NCBI RefSeq assembly: GCF_010119385.1
Contig: NZ_VFIE01000028.1
Coordinates: 59,015 to 93,389 of the forward strand
Origin: Nesterenkonia haasae
GTDB taxonomy: Bacteria; Actinomycetota; Actinomycetes; Actinomycetales; Micrococcaceae
Direction: 5' to 3'
Length of the DNA stretch: 34,375 nt
Positions 1 to 7,549 of this stretch are shown one piece after another. Under the pieces are notes generated by a model that searched no databases, had not been told where the DNA came from, and saw nothing but the letters and a program-made list of their open reading frames with translations. Every line of letters begins with the position of its first letter. Within the stretch, counting starts at the first letter, position 1. Made by a program: the position numbers and the translations under genes.

Positions 1-1049
1 GTGGAGACCGCATCTTCGAAGGCTTCCGGCACCAGGCCGAAAACCTTGACCAGGGCGGCGAGAATGATTGTCCAGGCGTAGGCGTGGAGGCCCGGTACGT
101 AGGTGGCAATGATGTTGCCTGCCAGGAAGAGTGTTGCGGCCAGAGTCAGACCGATCGTGAGGACCTGGAAGGTGCCGCCGCTCGGTTTGGGCTTGGAGGT
201 GAAGTCAGCGGATTTGCCCTCGACGCGAACAATCTGACCGTTTCCGTTGAACCCCATGAAGAATTGTTGGCCCTTGTAGGTGATGCCGTTGAAGACCCCC
301 GCACAGAAAATGGTGAGGATATTGGCGATGATCACCGCTGGGATCAGCTGCGATACGTAGCTCGAGGCGTCTCCGCCCATTTGGGATTCGTAGATTTGGG
401 ACATGGGAACGATTCCTGCTCCGACGCCGCCTCCCATGATGGGTGCTGCGATGAACAGGACGGCTTCCTGAAGGCCGAAGCCGAGGGCGGCGCCGATCAG
501 TCCGATGGAGGCGAAGACGACTGTGACCGTGCCCAGCAGGGGGAAGGCAATGCGTGCGCCGGCTTTGAGCAGCAGCGCCCGCGGCATCCCGAGGATGGAT
601 CCGGCGATGAGGCTTGCCACATAGAAGTCGATGAATCCGATCTCAGAGCCGTCAGTGAAGATCTCCATCACCTCGGCCAGTTCCGTGGGAAACAGTCCGA
701 AGTGTAAGAGGACTGCAGGTGTGAGGATGCATAGAACGGTGGGCAGACCGTAGTTTCGCAGGACCGGGACGCGGCCACCTATCCAAGCAAGCAGTCCGCC
801 GACGAGGATGACCACGGCGAATCCGGAGCCCATACTGGCGGGCATCGCGCCGATCAGCGCAGCAGTCACCACCAGGGCCAGGAGAAGGAAGAACCACCCG
901 ATGGGCAGGCCCATGATCCGGGTCCAGCTCTCCGGTTTGGTGAGCTCTTCGGCGGGGTCCGCAGCGGGAGCATTCCCGGTCTCTGCCGAGAGGCCGGGGG
1001 CGTGGGGCCCCGGCGTGGAGTCGGGGGCCGGTGAATGTGATGTGCTCAC
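1..1049 (-). CDS. 2-hydroxycarboxylate transporter (CitS/MaeN-like), 3' end beyond window
   Basis: I translated this open frame on the minus strand; about 349 codons are visible and the C-terminus runs off the left edge (family members are about 440 residues, so roughly 90 are missing). After a Pro/Ala-rich cytoplasmic N-terminus of about 45 residues there is a series of hydrophobic segments, then the family signatures FIDFYVASLIAGSILGMPRA and the glycine-rich loop APIMGGGVGAGIVPMSQIYE. These match the 2HCT family of sodium- or proton-coupled citrate/malate symporters in the inner membrane. The GTG at 1049 is chosen because AGGTGA lies 8 nt upstream; an in-frame GTG at 1061 is an alternative. 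The neighbouring GntR gene and the palindrome in its promoter suggest substrate-induced expression. The family is clear; the substrate (citrate, malate or other) is not. Confidence 0.85.
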   Translation of the reverse strand, partial: MSTSHSPAPDSTPGPHAPGLSAETGNAPAADPAEELTKPESWTRIMGLPIGWFFLLLALVVTAALIGAMPASMGSGFAVVILVGGLLAWIGGRVPVLRNYGLPTVLCILTPAVLLHFGLFPTELAEVMEIFTDGSEIGFIDFYVASLIAGSILGMPRALLLKAGARIAFPLLGTVTVVFASIGLIGAALGFGLQEAVLFIAAPIMGGGVGAGIVPMSQIYESQMGGDASSYVSQLIPAVIIANILTIFCAGVFNGITYKGQQFFMGFNGNGQIVRVEGKSADFTSKPKPSGGTFQVLTIGLTLAATLFLAGNIIATYVPGLHAYAWTIILAALVKVFGLVPEAFEDAVS

Positions 1050-1100
1050 GTCGTTGTTCACCTCGGAGTCTGGTGCGCTGAGCGCAGTGGTCAGGGGTTT

Positions 1101-1124
1101 GTCACACAGCTCACATCCTGTGAC
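1101..1124. repeat. Short inverted repeat GTCACA-N12-TGTGAC in the transporter leader
   Basis: GTCACA at 1101-1106 and TGTGAC at 1119-1124 form perfect 6-bp arms separated by 12 nt, between the predicted promoter and the transporter start. It could be a second regulatory site or a weak RNA hairpin in the 5' leader. The spacing does not fit the CRP/GlxR consensus, so no regulator is assigned. Confidence 0.3.
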
Positions 1125-1131
1125 ACAGCAC

Positions 1132-1160
1132 ACTGTATTTTATACTTTATAAAATATCAA
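1132..1160 (-). promoter_or_regulatory. Predicted sigma-70-type promoter of the 2HCT transporter
   Basis: On the minus strand a TTGATA -35 hexamer (1160-1155) is followed after 17 nt by TACAGT (1137-1132), four of six matches to the -10 consensus. The region is AT-rich against a GC-rich background and lies about 80 nt upstream of the transporter start. The spacer is almost filled by the palindrome at 1136-1156, which would allow repression by blocking RNA polymerase. Confidence 0.5.
1136..1156. promoter_or_regulatory. Perfect 9-bp inverted repeat, probable GntR operator
   Basis: The arms TATTTTATA (1136-1144) and TATAAAATA (1148-1156) are exact reverse complements around a CTT spacer. The site sits between the -35 and -10 elements of the predicted transporter promoter and just downstream of the GntR/FCD gene. 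FCD-type GntR proteins bind short dyads as dimers, so this is the natural operator candidate. The binding partner is inferred from position only. Confidence 0.6.
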
Positions 1161-1212
1161 CTGAGGCTTGGGCCTGAGTCAAGGGCGTGATTCTGAGCGT
1201 CTAGCGGCTCAC

Positions 1213-1860
1213 TCAGCGGAGGTTCTTCAGTGCCGCCCGTTTTCCGCTCTCGATATGCTCCACAACAGCCTCAGCTGCTGCATCAAGGTCTCCTTCAGCC
1301 AGCGCGTCAACGATGGCGTGATGCTGTGTGCTGGACTCGGCCACGCGCTCGGCTGAGCCGTACAGGCCTAGAGAGGGGTAGGGCATCCCTGCCCATAACT
1401 GGTCAATGAATCCCACGAGCAAACCATCACCACTGAGCCGGTACAGCTCCTGGTGAAACACCTCATTGGCTTGGACGGTCTCCAACGGGGTGGGCGCTTC
1501 GTCACAGGCCTTGACGGCTTCATAGAGAAACTCGAGGCTGCTGCTGTCCAGGTTCTCACCTGCTTGGCGAACGGCCACGGGTTCCAGTACCGCGCGCAGC
1601 CGGTAGACCTGCTCGATTCGTTCGGCGGTGAGCTCAGCGATGAATGTCCCTCGATGCGCATCATGGACCACGAACCCTTCGGACTCGAGCCGGTTCAGCG
1701 CCTCCCTTACTGGAGTCAGGCTCATGCGCAGCATGTCGGACAGGCGCTTCAGGGTGACCCGTTCACCAGGCTTCAGGTCACCGGTGCGGATCTGTTGGCG
1801 GAGTGACTCATAGGCAGCGGCAGCCTTGCTGACCGGCTGGACTCGTTGGGACAACACCAT
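1213..1860 (-). CDS. GntR family transcriptional regulator, FCD subfamily
   Basis: This 215-residue protein has an N-terminal winged helix-turn-helix (about residues 11-75, including KPGERVTLKRLSDMLRMSLT and PVREALNRLESEGFV) followed by an all-helical FCD effector domain (about 83-205). Candidate metal/carboxylate ligands of the FCD pocket are visible in NEVFHQELY, the QHHAI stretch and VVEHIESGK. FCD regulators often sense organic acids, which fits the adjacent 2HCT transporter on the same strand. The gene begins 19 nt after hpt and has no clear Shine-Dalgarno sequence, so read-through or coupling from hpt is possible. It most likely represses the transporter through the palindrome at 1136-1156. 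Confidence 0.9.
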   Translation of the reverse strand: MVLSQRVQPVSKAAAAYESLRQQIRTGDLKPGERVTLKRLSDMLRMSLTPVREALNRLESEGFVVHDAHRGTFIAELTAERIEQVYRLRAVLEPVAVRQAGENLDSSSLEFLYEAVKACDEAPTPLETVQANEVFHQELYRLSGDGLLVGFIDQLWAGMPYPSLGLYGSAERVAESSTQHHAIVDALAEGDLDAAAEAVVEHIESGKRAALKNLR

Positions 1861-1879
1861 GCGGAGGGAACCGTGCTGA

Positions 1880-2431
1880 CTATTCGTAAATGTGCGGGGC
1901 TAGGATGCCGATGCAATCGAGGTTGCGGTACTTCTCAGCGAAATCAAGCCCGTAGCCGACGACGAATTTATTGGGGATGTCGTAGCCGACGTACTTCACG
2001 GTGATAGGCACTTTGGCGGCATCAGGCTTGCGCAACAAGGTGCAGATTTCCACCGAGGCGGGCCCGCGGGACTCGAGGTTGGCCTTTAGCCAGCTCAACG
2101 TCAGTCCGGAATCAATGATGTCTTCAACGATCAGTACGTGGCGGTTCATAAGATCCGCGTCCAGATCTTTCAAGATCCGCACTACCCCAGAAGACTTGGT
2201 GCCGGAACCATAGGAGGAGACGGCCATCCAGTCCATGGCTATATGCGAGGTCAGTGCGCGTGAAAGATCCGCCATGACCATCACTGCGCCCTTGAGCACA
2301 CCGACGATGAGCACGTCTTTATCGGCGTAGTCACGGTCGATGTCTGCAGCAAGCTCGTCGATACGAGCCTGGATCTGGTCAGCGGTGTAGAGAACTTCTT
2401 CGAGGTCGTCGTGGACGTCCTGGGAATCCAT
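1880..2431 (-). CDS. hpt: Hypoxanthine phosphoribosyltransferase
   Basis: Purine-salvage enzyme that converts hypoxanthine (and often guanine) plus PRPP to IMP/GMP in the cytoplasm. The 183-residue length is normal. The PRPP-binding motif VEDIIDSGLTL is at residues 102-112, the LKGA loop near 46-49, and the purine-binding tail contains the DIPNKFVVGYGLD stretch at about 151-163. The ATG at 2431 has GGAG 3 nt upstream. It lies 54 nt downstream of tilS in the same direction, the usual actinobacterial tilS-hpt arrangement. The ftsH gene commonly found next is absent; a GntR gene follows instead. Confidence 0.96.
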   Translation of the reverse strand: MDSQDVHDDLEEVLYTADQIQARIDELAADIDRDYADKDVLIVGVLKGAVMVMADLSRALTSHIAMDWMAVSSYGSGTKSSGVVRILKDLDADLMNRHVLIVEDIIDSGLTLSWLKANLESRGPASVEICTLLRKPDAAKVPITVKYVGYDIPNKFVVGYGLDFAEKYRNLDCIGILAPHIYE

Positions 2432-2485
2432 CGGCTCCGCAGTGCTCCTTGATTTCAGCCGCGCCCACCCAGTGGCGGACGATTC

Positions 2486-3505
2486 TCACCCTGATGGCGG
2501 AACAATCACCAGTTTTCCATAGTCCGGCGTCTGCCGCGCACCACGGTGGATCCGGATGTGCCCTTCCATTTCCACAGGGCCGGCGGAACGGCTCCCCATC
2601 ACGAGCTTCTCCGCCGCAGAGATCCTTTCGAAACTGGGGTTCGCTCCCCCGGCCGCCGCCACCGCCAGCGCGATCACTCGGCGCCTGATGGCAGGTGGTT
2701 TGGCACGCAGCTCCTTGAGCTTCAGCCTGAGTGTCCCAGTGGAGTCCGGATCTTCCAAGAGCAGCGGAAAGACCTCCTTAGCCTGGGCCTCCAGGTAGTC
2801 GGCATCAGCAGCGGCGATCTTTGCCGTACGTGCCAACGATTCCCTGATGGAACCGGAGAGTTCCCGCTCCAGTGAGGGAAGAATCTGAGTGCGGATTTTG
2901 GACCGTAGGTGCCGGGGGTCCGCATTGGCCGGGTCCTCCCACCAGTCCAGCTGGTAGTGCCGACAGATAGCTTCCGTATCTGCTCGACTCAGGTCCAGCA
3001 GCGGGCGCCGGAAAGGTCCGCGTACTGGCGGAATGCCAGCCAGGGAGCGGGTCCCTGAGCCTCGCGCCAACCCCAGCAGAACCTGTTCGACCTGATCATC
3101 CTTGGTGTGCGCCAACATGATTCTGGTCACACCGTGGTCCGCCATAGCCTTGCGGAACGCCTGGTAGCGGCCGGTGCGAGCCGCTGCTTCCGGGCCCAGG
3201 GGGGAGTCTGGATCGACGGTCGCAGAGTATATTCTCACCGGCTCCAAACCCAGGTTCCTAAGTTGGCTGACCGCTCGTCCAGAAACTTCCACAGAGTTGG
3301 GGTGCAGGTGGTGATCAACGACGACGCCGCCTACGCGGGCCTGTGCCAGGGGGCCGCTTGCCCGCTGATGGTGCCAGGAGGCCACAGCGGCCAAGGCAAG
3401 TGAATCGGCTCCCCCTGAGCAGGCCACCAATGTCAGGCCCTGCGGGTCAAGCATTTCGCCTACGGCTCGTCGAGCCGCATGCAACGCTGAAGGGACTCCA
3501 GGCAT
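2486..3505 (-). CDS. tilS: tRNA(Ile)-lysidine synthase
   Basis: TilS uses ATP and lysine to convert the wobble cytidine of the tRNA-Ile CAU anticodon to lysidine, so the tRNA reads AUA. The N-type ATP-pyrophosphatase P-loop SGGADS is at residues 30-35 and the partner motif AHTKDDQVEQ follows in the same domain. The 339-residue length is typical of short actinobacterial forms. The open frame extends 34 codons further upstream, but that would overlap the preceding gene. The ATG at 3505, 11 nt after that gene's stop, puts the P-loop at the normal distance from the N-terminus. The upstream ribosome-binding site (GGTAGG) is weak, so translation may be coupled to the DUF2342 gene. Confidence 0.93.
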   Translation of the reverse strand: MPGVPSALHAARRAVGEMLDPQGLTLVACSGGADSLALAAVASWHHQRASGPLAQARVGGVVVDHHLHPNSVEVSGRAVSQLRNLGLEPVRIYSATVDPDSPLGPEAAARTGRYQAFRKAMADHGVTRIMLAHTKDDQVEQVLLGLARGSGTRSLAGIPPVRGPFRRPLLDLSRADTEAICRHYQLDWWEDPANADPRHLRSKIRTQILPSLERELSGSIRESLARTAKIAAADADYLEAQAKEVFPLLLEDPDSTGTLRLKLKELRAKPPAIRRRVIALAVAAAGGANPSFERISAAEKLVMGSRSAGPVEMEGHIRIHRGARQTPDYGKLVIVPPSG

Positions 3506-3516
3506 CGCCAGTTGAC

Positions 3517-4653
3517 CTACCCCTTCGGGGTGAAGCCCATTCTCTGGATCCAGGCGTCCGGGTCGTGCAGTTCCTTCTCTGTGGGAAGGTGCTGCGGCGA
3601 GTCCCAAATGGTGTTGAAGCGTTCCATGCCGATGGAGTCGACAATGTGGCCCACGAACTTCTGCCCATCACGGTACTGTGCTGCCTTCACGTCCAGCTGG
3701 AGCAGCCTTCGGACAATTTTCTCCAGCGGGGACCGGTGTTTTCCGCGTTGTTCAAACCTACGCCGAATCGTCTTGACCGTGGGCACGATGGAGGCGTCGA
3801 CGGCGTCCATCACCACGTTCGCATGACCTTCAAGAAGACTCATCACTGCGGTGAGGTGGGACATGATTTCTCGGTCTTCGGGTGACTGAATGACCTCTAG
3901 AAGTCGATTGCGGGGGCGTTTCTCTGCGTCGTCGCTCTGTCCGTCGGTCTTCTGCTGTTTCATTTCCTGCCGCAGGCTCTTGACTGCTTCAGCAATCCGC
4001 TGCGGCAGGGCATCAGCCTGGCTCATAGTGGAGCTGGACAGTTGGCTGATAGAGGACATCAGGTGCTCCCGCAGCCATGGGGCGGCGGCGAACTGTACGC
4101 GGTGAGTCTGTTCGTGCAGGCAGACCCAGAGCCTGAAATCGCCGCGGTCCACGTTGAGCTGCCGGGCAATTTCCACAATATTAGGAGCGACCAAAAGCAA
4201 CCGGCCGGCGGGAGCTTGGGCCGAGGAGTGGAATGGGTCGAACTGGCCGAGCACATTGGCTGAGAGGAAAGCAAGAATGCCACCCAGCTCAGCTCCGGTC
4301 GCAGCGGAACCCAGGACCTGCGCATTGGAGCCTTCTCTGACCAATTGAGGTTTCTTCTTCGCTGCAGCTTCCATAGCTGGCCCAAGGAGTTTGCGGAAGC
4401 TCTCGGTGTTGGCCGCGGACCATCCTGGTCGGTCCACCACCAGAACATCCCGTTGGTCCTCCCCCAGCCCCGCGGCGGCGCTCAACCCGGTGATCGTGTG
4501 GACGTAGCCGACGGCATCTGCGGCTGATTGACGCAGATCAGCGACTTCTCGAACTGCTGCGGCGGGCCTCAACGGGGGGCCCGGCGGAACCAACCGCGAT
4601 GCTGCTGATCGCGCTACGTCCCAGTTGATAATCAGATCTACCGGTGAAGTCAT
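3517..4653 (-). CDS. DUF2342 zincin-like protein (zinc-dependent metalloprotease family)
   Basis: The protein is 378 residues. It carries the HEXXH signature as HEQTH (residues 180-184) in the family context WVCLHEQTHRVQF, followed by a helical C-terminal half and VMSLLEGHANVVMDAVD, where a later Glu/His may complete the metal site. This is the DUF2342/zinicin family described from actinobacteria, often labelled F420 biosynthesis-associated although no biochemical role is established. In Mycobacterium the same gene precedes tilS and hpt, as here. The ATG at 4653 is preferred; the frame also allows GTG at 4686, and GGAG lies only 2 nt before 4653, so the start is uncertain. Confidence 0.85.
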   Translation of the reverse strand: MTSPVDLIINWDVARSAASRLVPPGPPLRPAAAVREVADLRQSAADAVGYVHTITGLSAAAGLGEDQRDVLVVDRPGWSAANTESFRKLLGPAMEAAAKKKPQLVREGSNAQVLGSAATGAELGGILAFLSANVLGQFDPFHSSAQAPAGRLLLVAPNIVEIARQLNVDRGDFRLWVCLHEQTHRVQFAAAPWLREHLMSSISQLSSSTMSQADALPQRIAEAVKSLRQEMKQQKTDGQSDDAEKRPRNRLLEVIQSPEDREIMSHLTAVMSLLEGHANVVMDAVDASIVPTVKTIRRRFEQRGKHRSPLEKIVRRLLQLDVKAAQYRDGQKFVGHIVDSIGMERFNTIWDSPQHLPTEKELHDPDAWIQRMGFTPKG

Positions 4654-4719
4654 TGCTCCATCACACCATATGAGCCTGGCTGTCACCTGCCAGTGATGTG
4701 CCGGGGTAAGTTAAGGCCC

Positions 4720-5514
4720 ATGTCTGAGCACCCCACACCGCACGCGCTCCCCCACCCGTGGACGGAGGATCCGGAGTTCGTGGAACTCTACGATGTGGAA
4801 AACCAAGGCCTGTGGGATTTCGACTTCTACCGTGATCTGATCCTTGGGTCGGGCGGCCGCCGGGTCCTGGACATTGGCTGCGGGACCGGAGTGTTAGCGA
4901 CAGCACTGGCCCGCGATGGTCTTCACGTCACCGGTGTGGATCCGGCTGGGGCGATGATCAGCACTGCGCGGCGCAGGGTGCAGGAAGCAGGGGTTGGGCA
5001 GCGGGTGGAGCTCATCCAGGGCACTGCTGCCCAGGCGGAGCCGTCCGCCTTCGATGCCGCAATCATGATGGGGCACGTGGCGCAGTATTTCCTCTCCCGA
5101 ACGGCGTGGGACCAGGCGCTTGCTGAGGCCTACCGGGCCTTGGAGCCCGGTGGATTCCTGGCGTTCGAATCCCGCAATCCGCATGGACTCGATCATGACG
5201 CCTGGGATGAGGACTCAACCAAGGACACCCAAGCTCACCCCGACGGAGGCACCTTCACCTCCTGGCTGGAGGTGGTGAGCATTGAGCACGACGACGCCGA
5301 CGGCCCCTTGATCACCGCACGGGGTCACAACGTTCTTCCCGATGGTCGGCACATCACGGCCGACGAGCCACTGCGCTACCGCCCGCTGCGTGTGCTGCGC
5401 GAGTCTCTTGACAAGGCTGGTTTCACAGTGGAGCAGACATGGGGAGACTGGGACCGCTCACCAGTGGAAGTGGACTCCCCTGAGCTGATCATTTTGGCGC
5501 GCAAGCCGGCGTAG
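4720..5514 (+). CDS. Class I SAM-dependent methyltransferase
   Basis: A 264-residue Rossmann-fold methyltransferase. Motif I is VLDIGCGTGVLATALA (from residue 49), the acidic residue that binds the ribose of SAM is in TGVDPAGAM (D74), and a later motif is YRALEPGGFLAFESRN. The ATG at 4720 is preceded by TTAAGG and begins the conserved part; an in-frame start at 4693 would only add a non-conserved extension. It is divergent from the DUF2342 gene, with a 66-nt shared upstream region. The substrate cannot be inferred from the sequence. Confidence 0.88.
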   Translation: MSEHPTPHALPHPWTEDPEFVELYDVENQGLWDFDFYRDLILGSGGRRVLDIGCGTGVLATALARDGLHVTGVDPAGAMISTARRRVQEAGVGQRVELIQGTAAQAEPSAFDAAIMMGHVAQYFLSRTAWDQALAEAYRALEPGGFLAFESRNPHGLDHDAWDEDSTKDTQAHPDGGTFTSWLEVVSIEHDDADGPLITARGHNVLPDGRHITADEPLRYRPLRVLRESLDKAGFTVEQTWGDWDRSPVEVDSPELIILARKPA

Positions 5515-5593
5515 TGCCCTTTAGATCCGGGGCCTGTCTTCGGTACGCTGAAAACAGACTAGGGACCACAATCCGATGGGAAGGAACTCCTGG

Positions 5594-6097
5594 ATGAAGG
5601 CCACAACCGATGGAACCGCGGAGAACATCCCCACCAGTCAGGAAAAGAGCACCCGGACCATGACGCCCTTGGGGCGTCGCCACGGCGTACTCGCGACCAT
5701 CTCTCTGGTGGTCTCCTCTGCCGCGATCATCTACGCCGCGGGCACCATCACCGCCGCAGGTCCCACACACTGGTCTGACCATGCCATCTTTATAGGGTGC
5801 GTCGCAGTCTTTTTTGCAGCGGCCTTCTACTTCACGAAAGCCTACGGATTCTCATTCCGCGGCATGAGACACGCCCCTGGAACTGCGCATTACGCCGTCG
5901 GGCTGGGGTACATGGTTGTGGTGGTGTTCGTCTCGCCGGCTCTCCACGAGACCTATGGCGGTGATCGCGAACTGACGCTCATCCTCAGCTGCCTGGGTAT
6001 AGCTGCTTTGGCGCTCGTACCGTTGGCAGCTGTTTTGGGCTGGGCCACCGAACGGGCACCGCGTAAGCCGGCAGACGAGTACGACTCCAGCAGCTAG
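5594..6097 (+). CDS. Hypothetical four-helix membrane protein
   Basis: I do not recognise a family. The 167-residue product has a polar N-terminus of about 30 residues and four hydrophobic segments (about 32-56, 65-82, 101-119 and 130-153), ending in a charged tail with EYDSSS. The ATG at 5594 is supported by AAGGA 8 nt upstream; an upstream in-frame ATG at 5576 lacks this. Its TAG stop shares a CTAG palindrome with the stop of the convergent DUF2332 gene. It is probably an integral membrane protein of unknown function. Confidence 0.75.
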   Translation: MKATTDGTAENIPTSQEKSTRTMTPLGRRHGVLATISLVVSSAAIIYAAGTITAAGPTHWSDHAIFIGCVAVFFAAAFYFTKAYGFSFRGMRHAPGTAHYAVGLGYMVVVVFVSPALHETYGGDRELTLILSCLGIAALALVPLAAVLGWATERAPRKPADEYDSSS

Positions 6098-7128
6098 GAG
6101 CCGATCCTCTCGAGATACTGACCGTGTGGGCCGGTCCGGGCGATCGGCTCTCCATCCAGCGCGAGGATGAACCCCGAACGCTCCGGGTCCTCCTGCGGAA
6201 GTTGATTCGCAATCTTGGGGACAACCCCCAGTCCCTCATTGCTCACCCAGCGCGCGCCAGAGTCCCGGACCTGCTGGACAAACCGTTCACGCTCCATGGC
6301 CGGTAAGTAGACCAGCACAGCTGAGTGAAACACCACGGGAACGGTGCCCTGGGGCACTTCAGCGAGCAGCTCAGGGAGAATCTCGTTGAGATCACCTGCG
6401 CGCAGCACCGGCGGATCAGCAGCCACCAGCCGCGCACCGGCCGCAATCCGGTCCAGCCGGTATTCCATCCCAGGCCAAACCAGCGCTTCCAACCATTGGC
6501 GGTCTGCATCCTCAGTGAGGTCAAGAGGGTTGAGGTCGATACCTGCCCGCCATGCCACCTCCGGAAGGCCGCCCGGGGCCTCCACACCCCTCAGCTGACA
6601 CTGCAGCTCCGCTGATGAGGTGAGGGCGCCGGTGGGAGCGAGCAGTGCGGCGTCGTGCGGTGTATTTCCTGCAGCGGTATACCTGATGGGCCACGCATCG
6701 GGATACAGGCACAGCCCGGCGGAGCAGCCCACCTCGATCACGGCTAAGGGCTGGCCGGTCTCGGCGGCGATCTGAGCGAAAGCCAGATTCAGCACCGCGA
6801 TCCGGCCGGCCTCATTGGTCTGGGTACGGCGCTGGCGCATGGTGGCGCTGATCGCATCCCACCGGCCTATGAGCACTTCCCTTGCCTGGCTCCACTCAAG
6901 CAGGGGAACGCCATGCACCCGGGCGGCGGCGAAGAGAAGGTTCGGCTGACGTTTGGGCGGTTCGAGTTCCAGCACCAGTTCCAATACCTGGTGATCGTCT
7001 GCCACAGCGGCCGCCCATGCGGCGTACAGGGCTGAGACCGGCGCGGCCTCCACATCGGCGAAGTGCCGATAGAAGCGTTGGAGTTCACCTAGGTCCTCGG
7101 TGGCGATCTCTTGCATGATAGACAGCAT
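6094..7128 (-). CDS. DUF2332 family protein
   Basis: The 344-residue product matches the DUF2332 family common in actinobacteria. Visible landmarks are the QTNEAGRIAVL stretch, the glycine-rich AVIEVGCSAGLCL, the GIDLNPLDL segment, the VVFHSAVLVYLP strand and a C-terminal NEGLGVVP segment. The order resembles a methyltransferase-like Rossmann fold (the VGCSAG loop and an acidic D-x-N-P), but no activity is established for the family. The ATG at 7128 has AGGA 8 nt upstream; an in-frame ATG at 7116 is an alternative. The stop overlaps that of the convergent membrane gene at CTAG (6094-6097). Confidence 0.85.
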   Translation of the reverse strand: MLSIMQEIATEDLGELQRFYRHFADVEAAPVSALYAAWAAAVADDHQVLELVLELEPPKRQPNLLFAAARVHGVPLLEWSQAREVLIGRWDAISATMRQRRTQTNEAGRIAVLNLAFAQIAAETGQPLAVIEVGCSAGLCLYPDAWPIRYTAAGNTPHDAALLAPTGALTSSAELQCQLRGVEAPGGLPEVAWRAGIDLNPLDLTEDADRQWLEALVWPGMEYRLDRIAAGARLVAADPPVLRAGDLNEILPELLAEVPQGTVPVVFHSAVLVYLPAMERERFVQQVRDSGARWVSNEGLGVVPKIANQLPQEDPERSGFILALDGEPIARTGPHGQYLERIGS

Positions 7129-7174
7129 ACGGACGTCCTGGCCTCTGACGAAGGCTCATTGCTACTGTTGCTCT

Positions 7175-7495
7175 ATGCCCTGGTTTGCGTGGATCGCCAT
7201 CGTTGCGATCATCGTCTTCGGAATCACCCAGGTCATCAGCATGGCCACCGGACGCCCGCTCCCCGGCGGAACCGACAGCGAGGACGTCAAGAAGCTCAAG
7301 AAACGCATTGACGAACTTGAAGCCGGACAGACTCCTCCGGAGATCGAGGATCGCATCCCCACGAAGTCTGAGGTGAATCTGGCTGCCGAAGACAGGTGGC
7401 GCCTGGAGATGCTCGAAGCTCGGCTCGAAGAGCTGGAAAAGAATCGAGACAAGAAGGACGACGGCGGGTCAGAGACCGATACAGCGTCGTCCTGA
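7175..7495 (+). CDS. Small single-pass membrane protein with coiled coil
   Basis: A 106-residue product. It starts with one transmembrane helix (PWFAWIAIVAIIVFGITQVI, from residue 2), followed by a linker and two charged helical stretches (DVKKLKKRIDELEAG and RWRLEMLEARLEELEKNRDK) with coiled-coil spacing, then a Ser/Asp/Thr tail. The ATG at 7175 is chosen because it begins the membrane helix; the frame stays open upstream to 7100. It is divergent from the DUF2332 gene. Small proteins of this type are often annotated as phage-shock-like or hypothetical; I assign no function. Confidence 0.7.
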   Translation: MPWFAWIAIVAIIVFGITQVISMATGRPLPGGTDSEDVKKLKKRIDELEAGQTPPEIEDRIPTKSEVNLAAEDRWRLEMLEARLEELEKNRDKKDDGGSETDTASS

Positions 7496-7503
7496 TCATT
7501 TTT
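7456..7503 (+). terminator. Possible intrinsic terminator overlapping the end of the coiled-coil gene
   Basis: GGACGAC (7456-7462) and GTCGTCC (7486-7492) are perfect 7-bp arms. Inside the loop GGTC and GACC form a second small stem. A run of five T residues begins at 7499, just after the TGA stop (7493-7495). The hairpin therefore lies within the last codons of the gene. The 23-nt loop is large, so the call is tentative. Confidence 0.4.
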
Positions 7504-7516
7504 CGCTCACCTATTG

Positions 7517-7532
7517 ATTTGCGAATGCAAAT
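7517..7532. promoter_or_regulatory. Perfect dyad ATTTGC-N4-GCAAAT upstream of the lipoprotein gene
   Basis: The arms ATTTGC (7517-7522) and GCAAAT (7527-7532) flank GAAT, forming a 16-bp palindrome 17 nt before the lipoprotein ATG. It sits in an AT-rich stretch that must also hold the promoter, so it is a reasonable operator candidate. No matching regulator gene is adjacent and I cannot name the family. Confidence 0.35.
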
Positions 7533-7549
7533 ATGGCAATCTTTTTACT

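Noticed and set aside
84-707. Long plus-strand open frame
   Set aside because: It lies opposite the 2HCT transporter, whose minus-strand translation shows clear family motifs; the plus-strand product is low-complexity.
1101-1124. CRP/GlxR-type site
   Set aside because: GTCACA-N12-TGTGAC has the arms in reverse order and the wrong spacing for TGTGA-N6-TCACA.
3506-3607. 34-codon upstream extension of tilS
   Set aside because: It would overlap the end of the DUF2342 gene, and the P-loop sits at the usual distance from the internal ATG at 3505.
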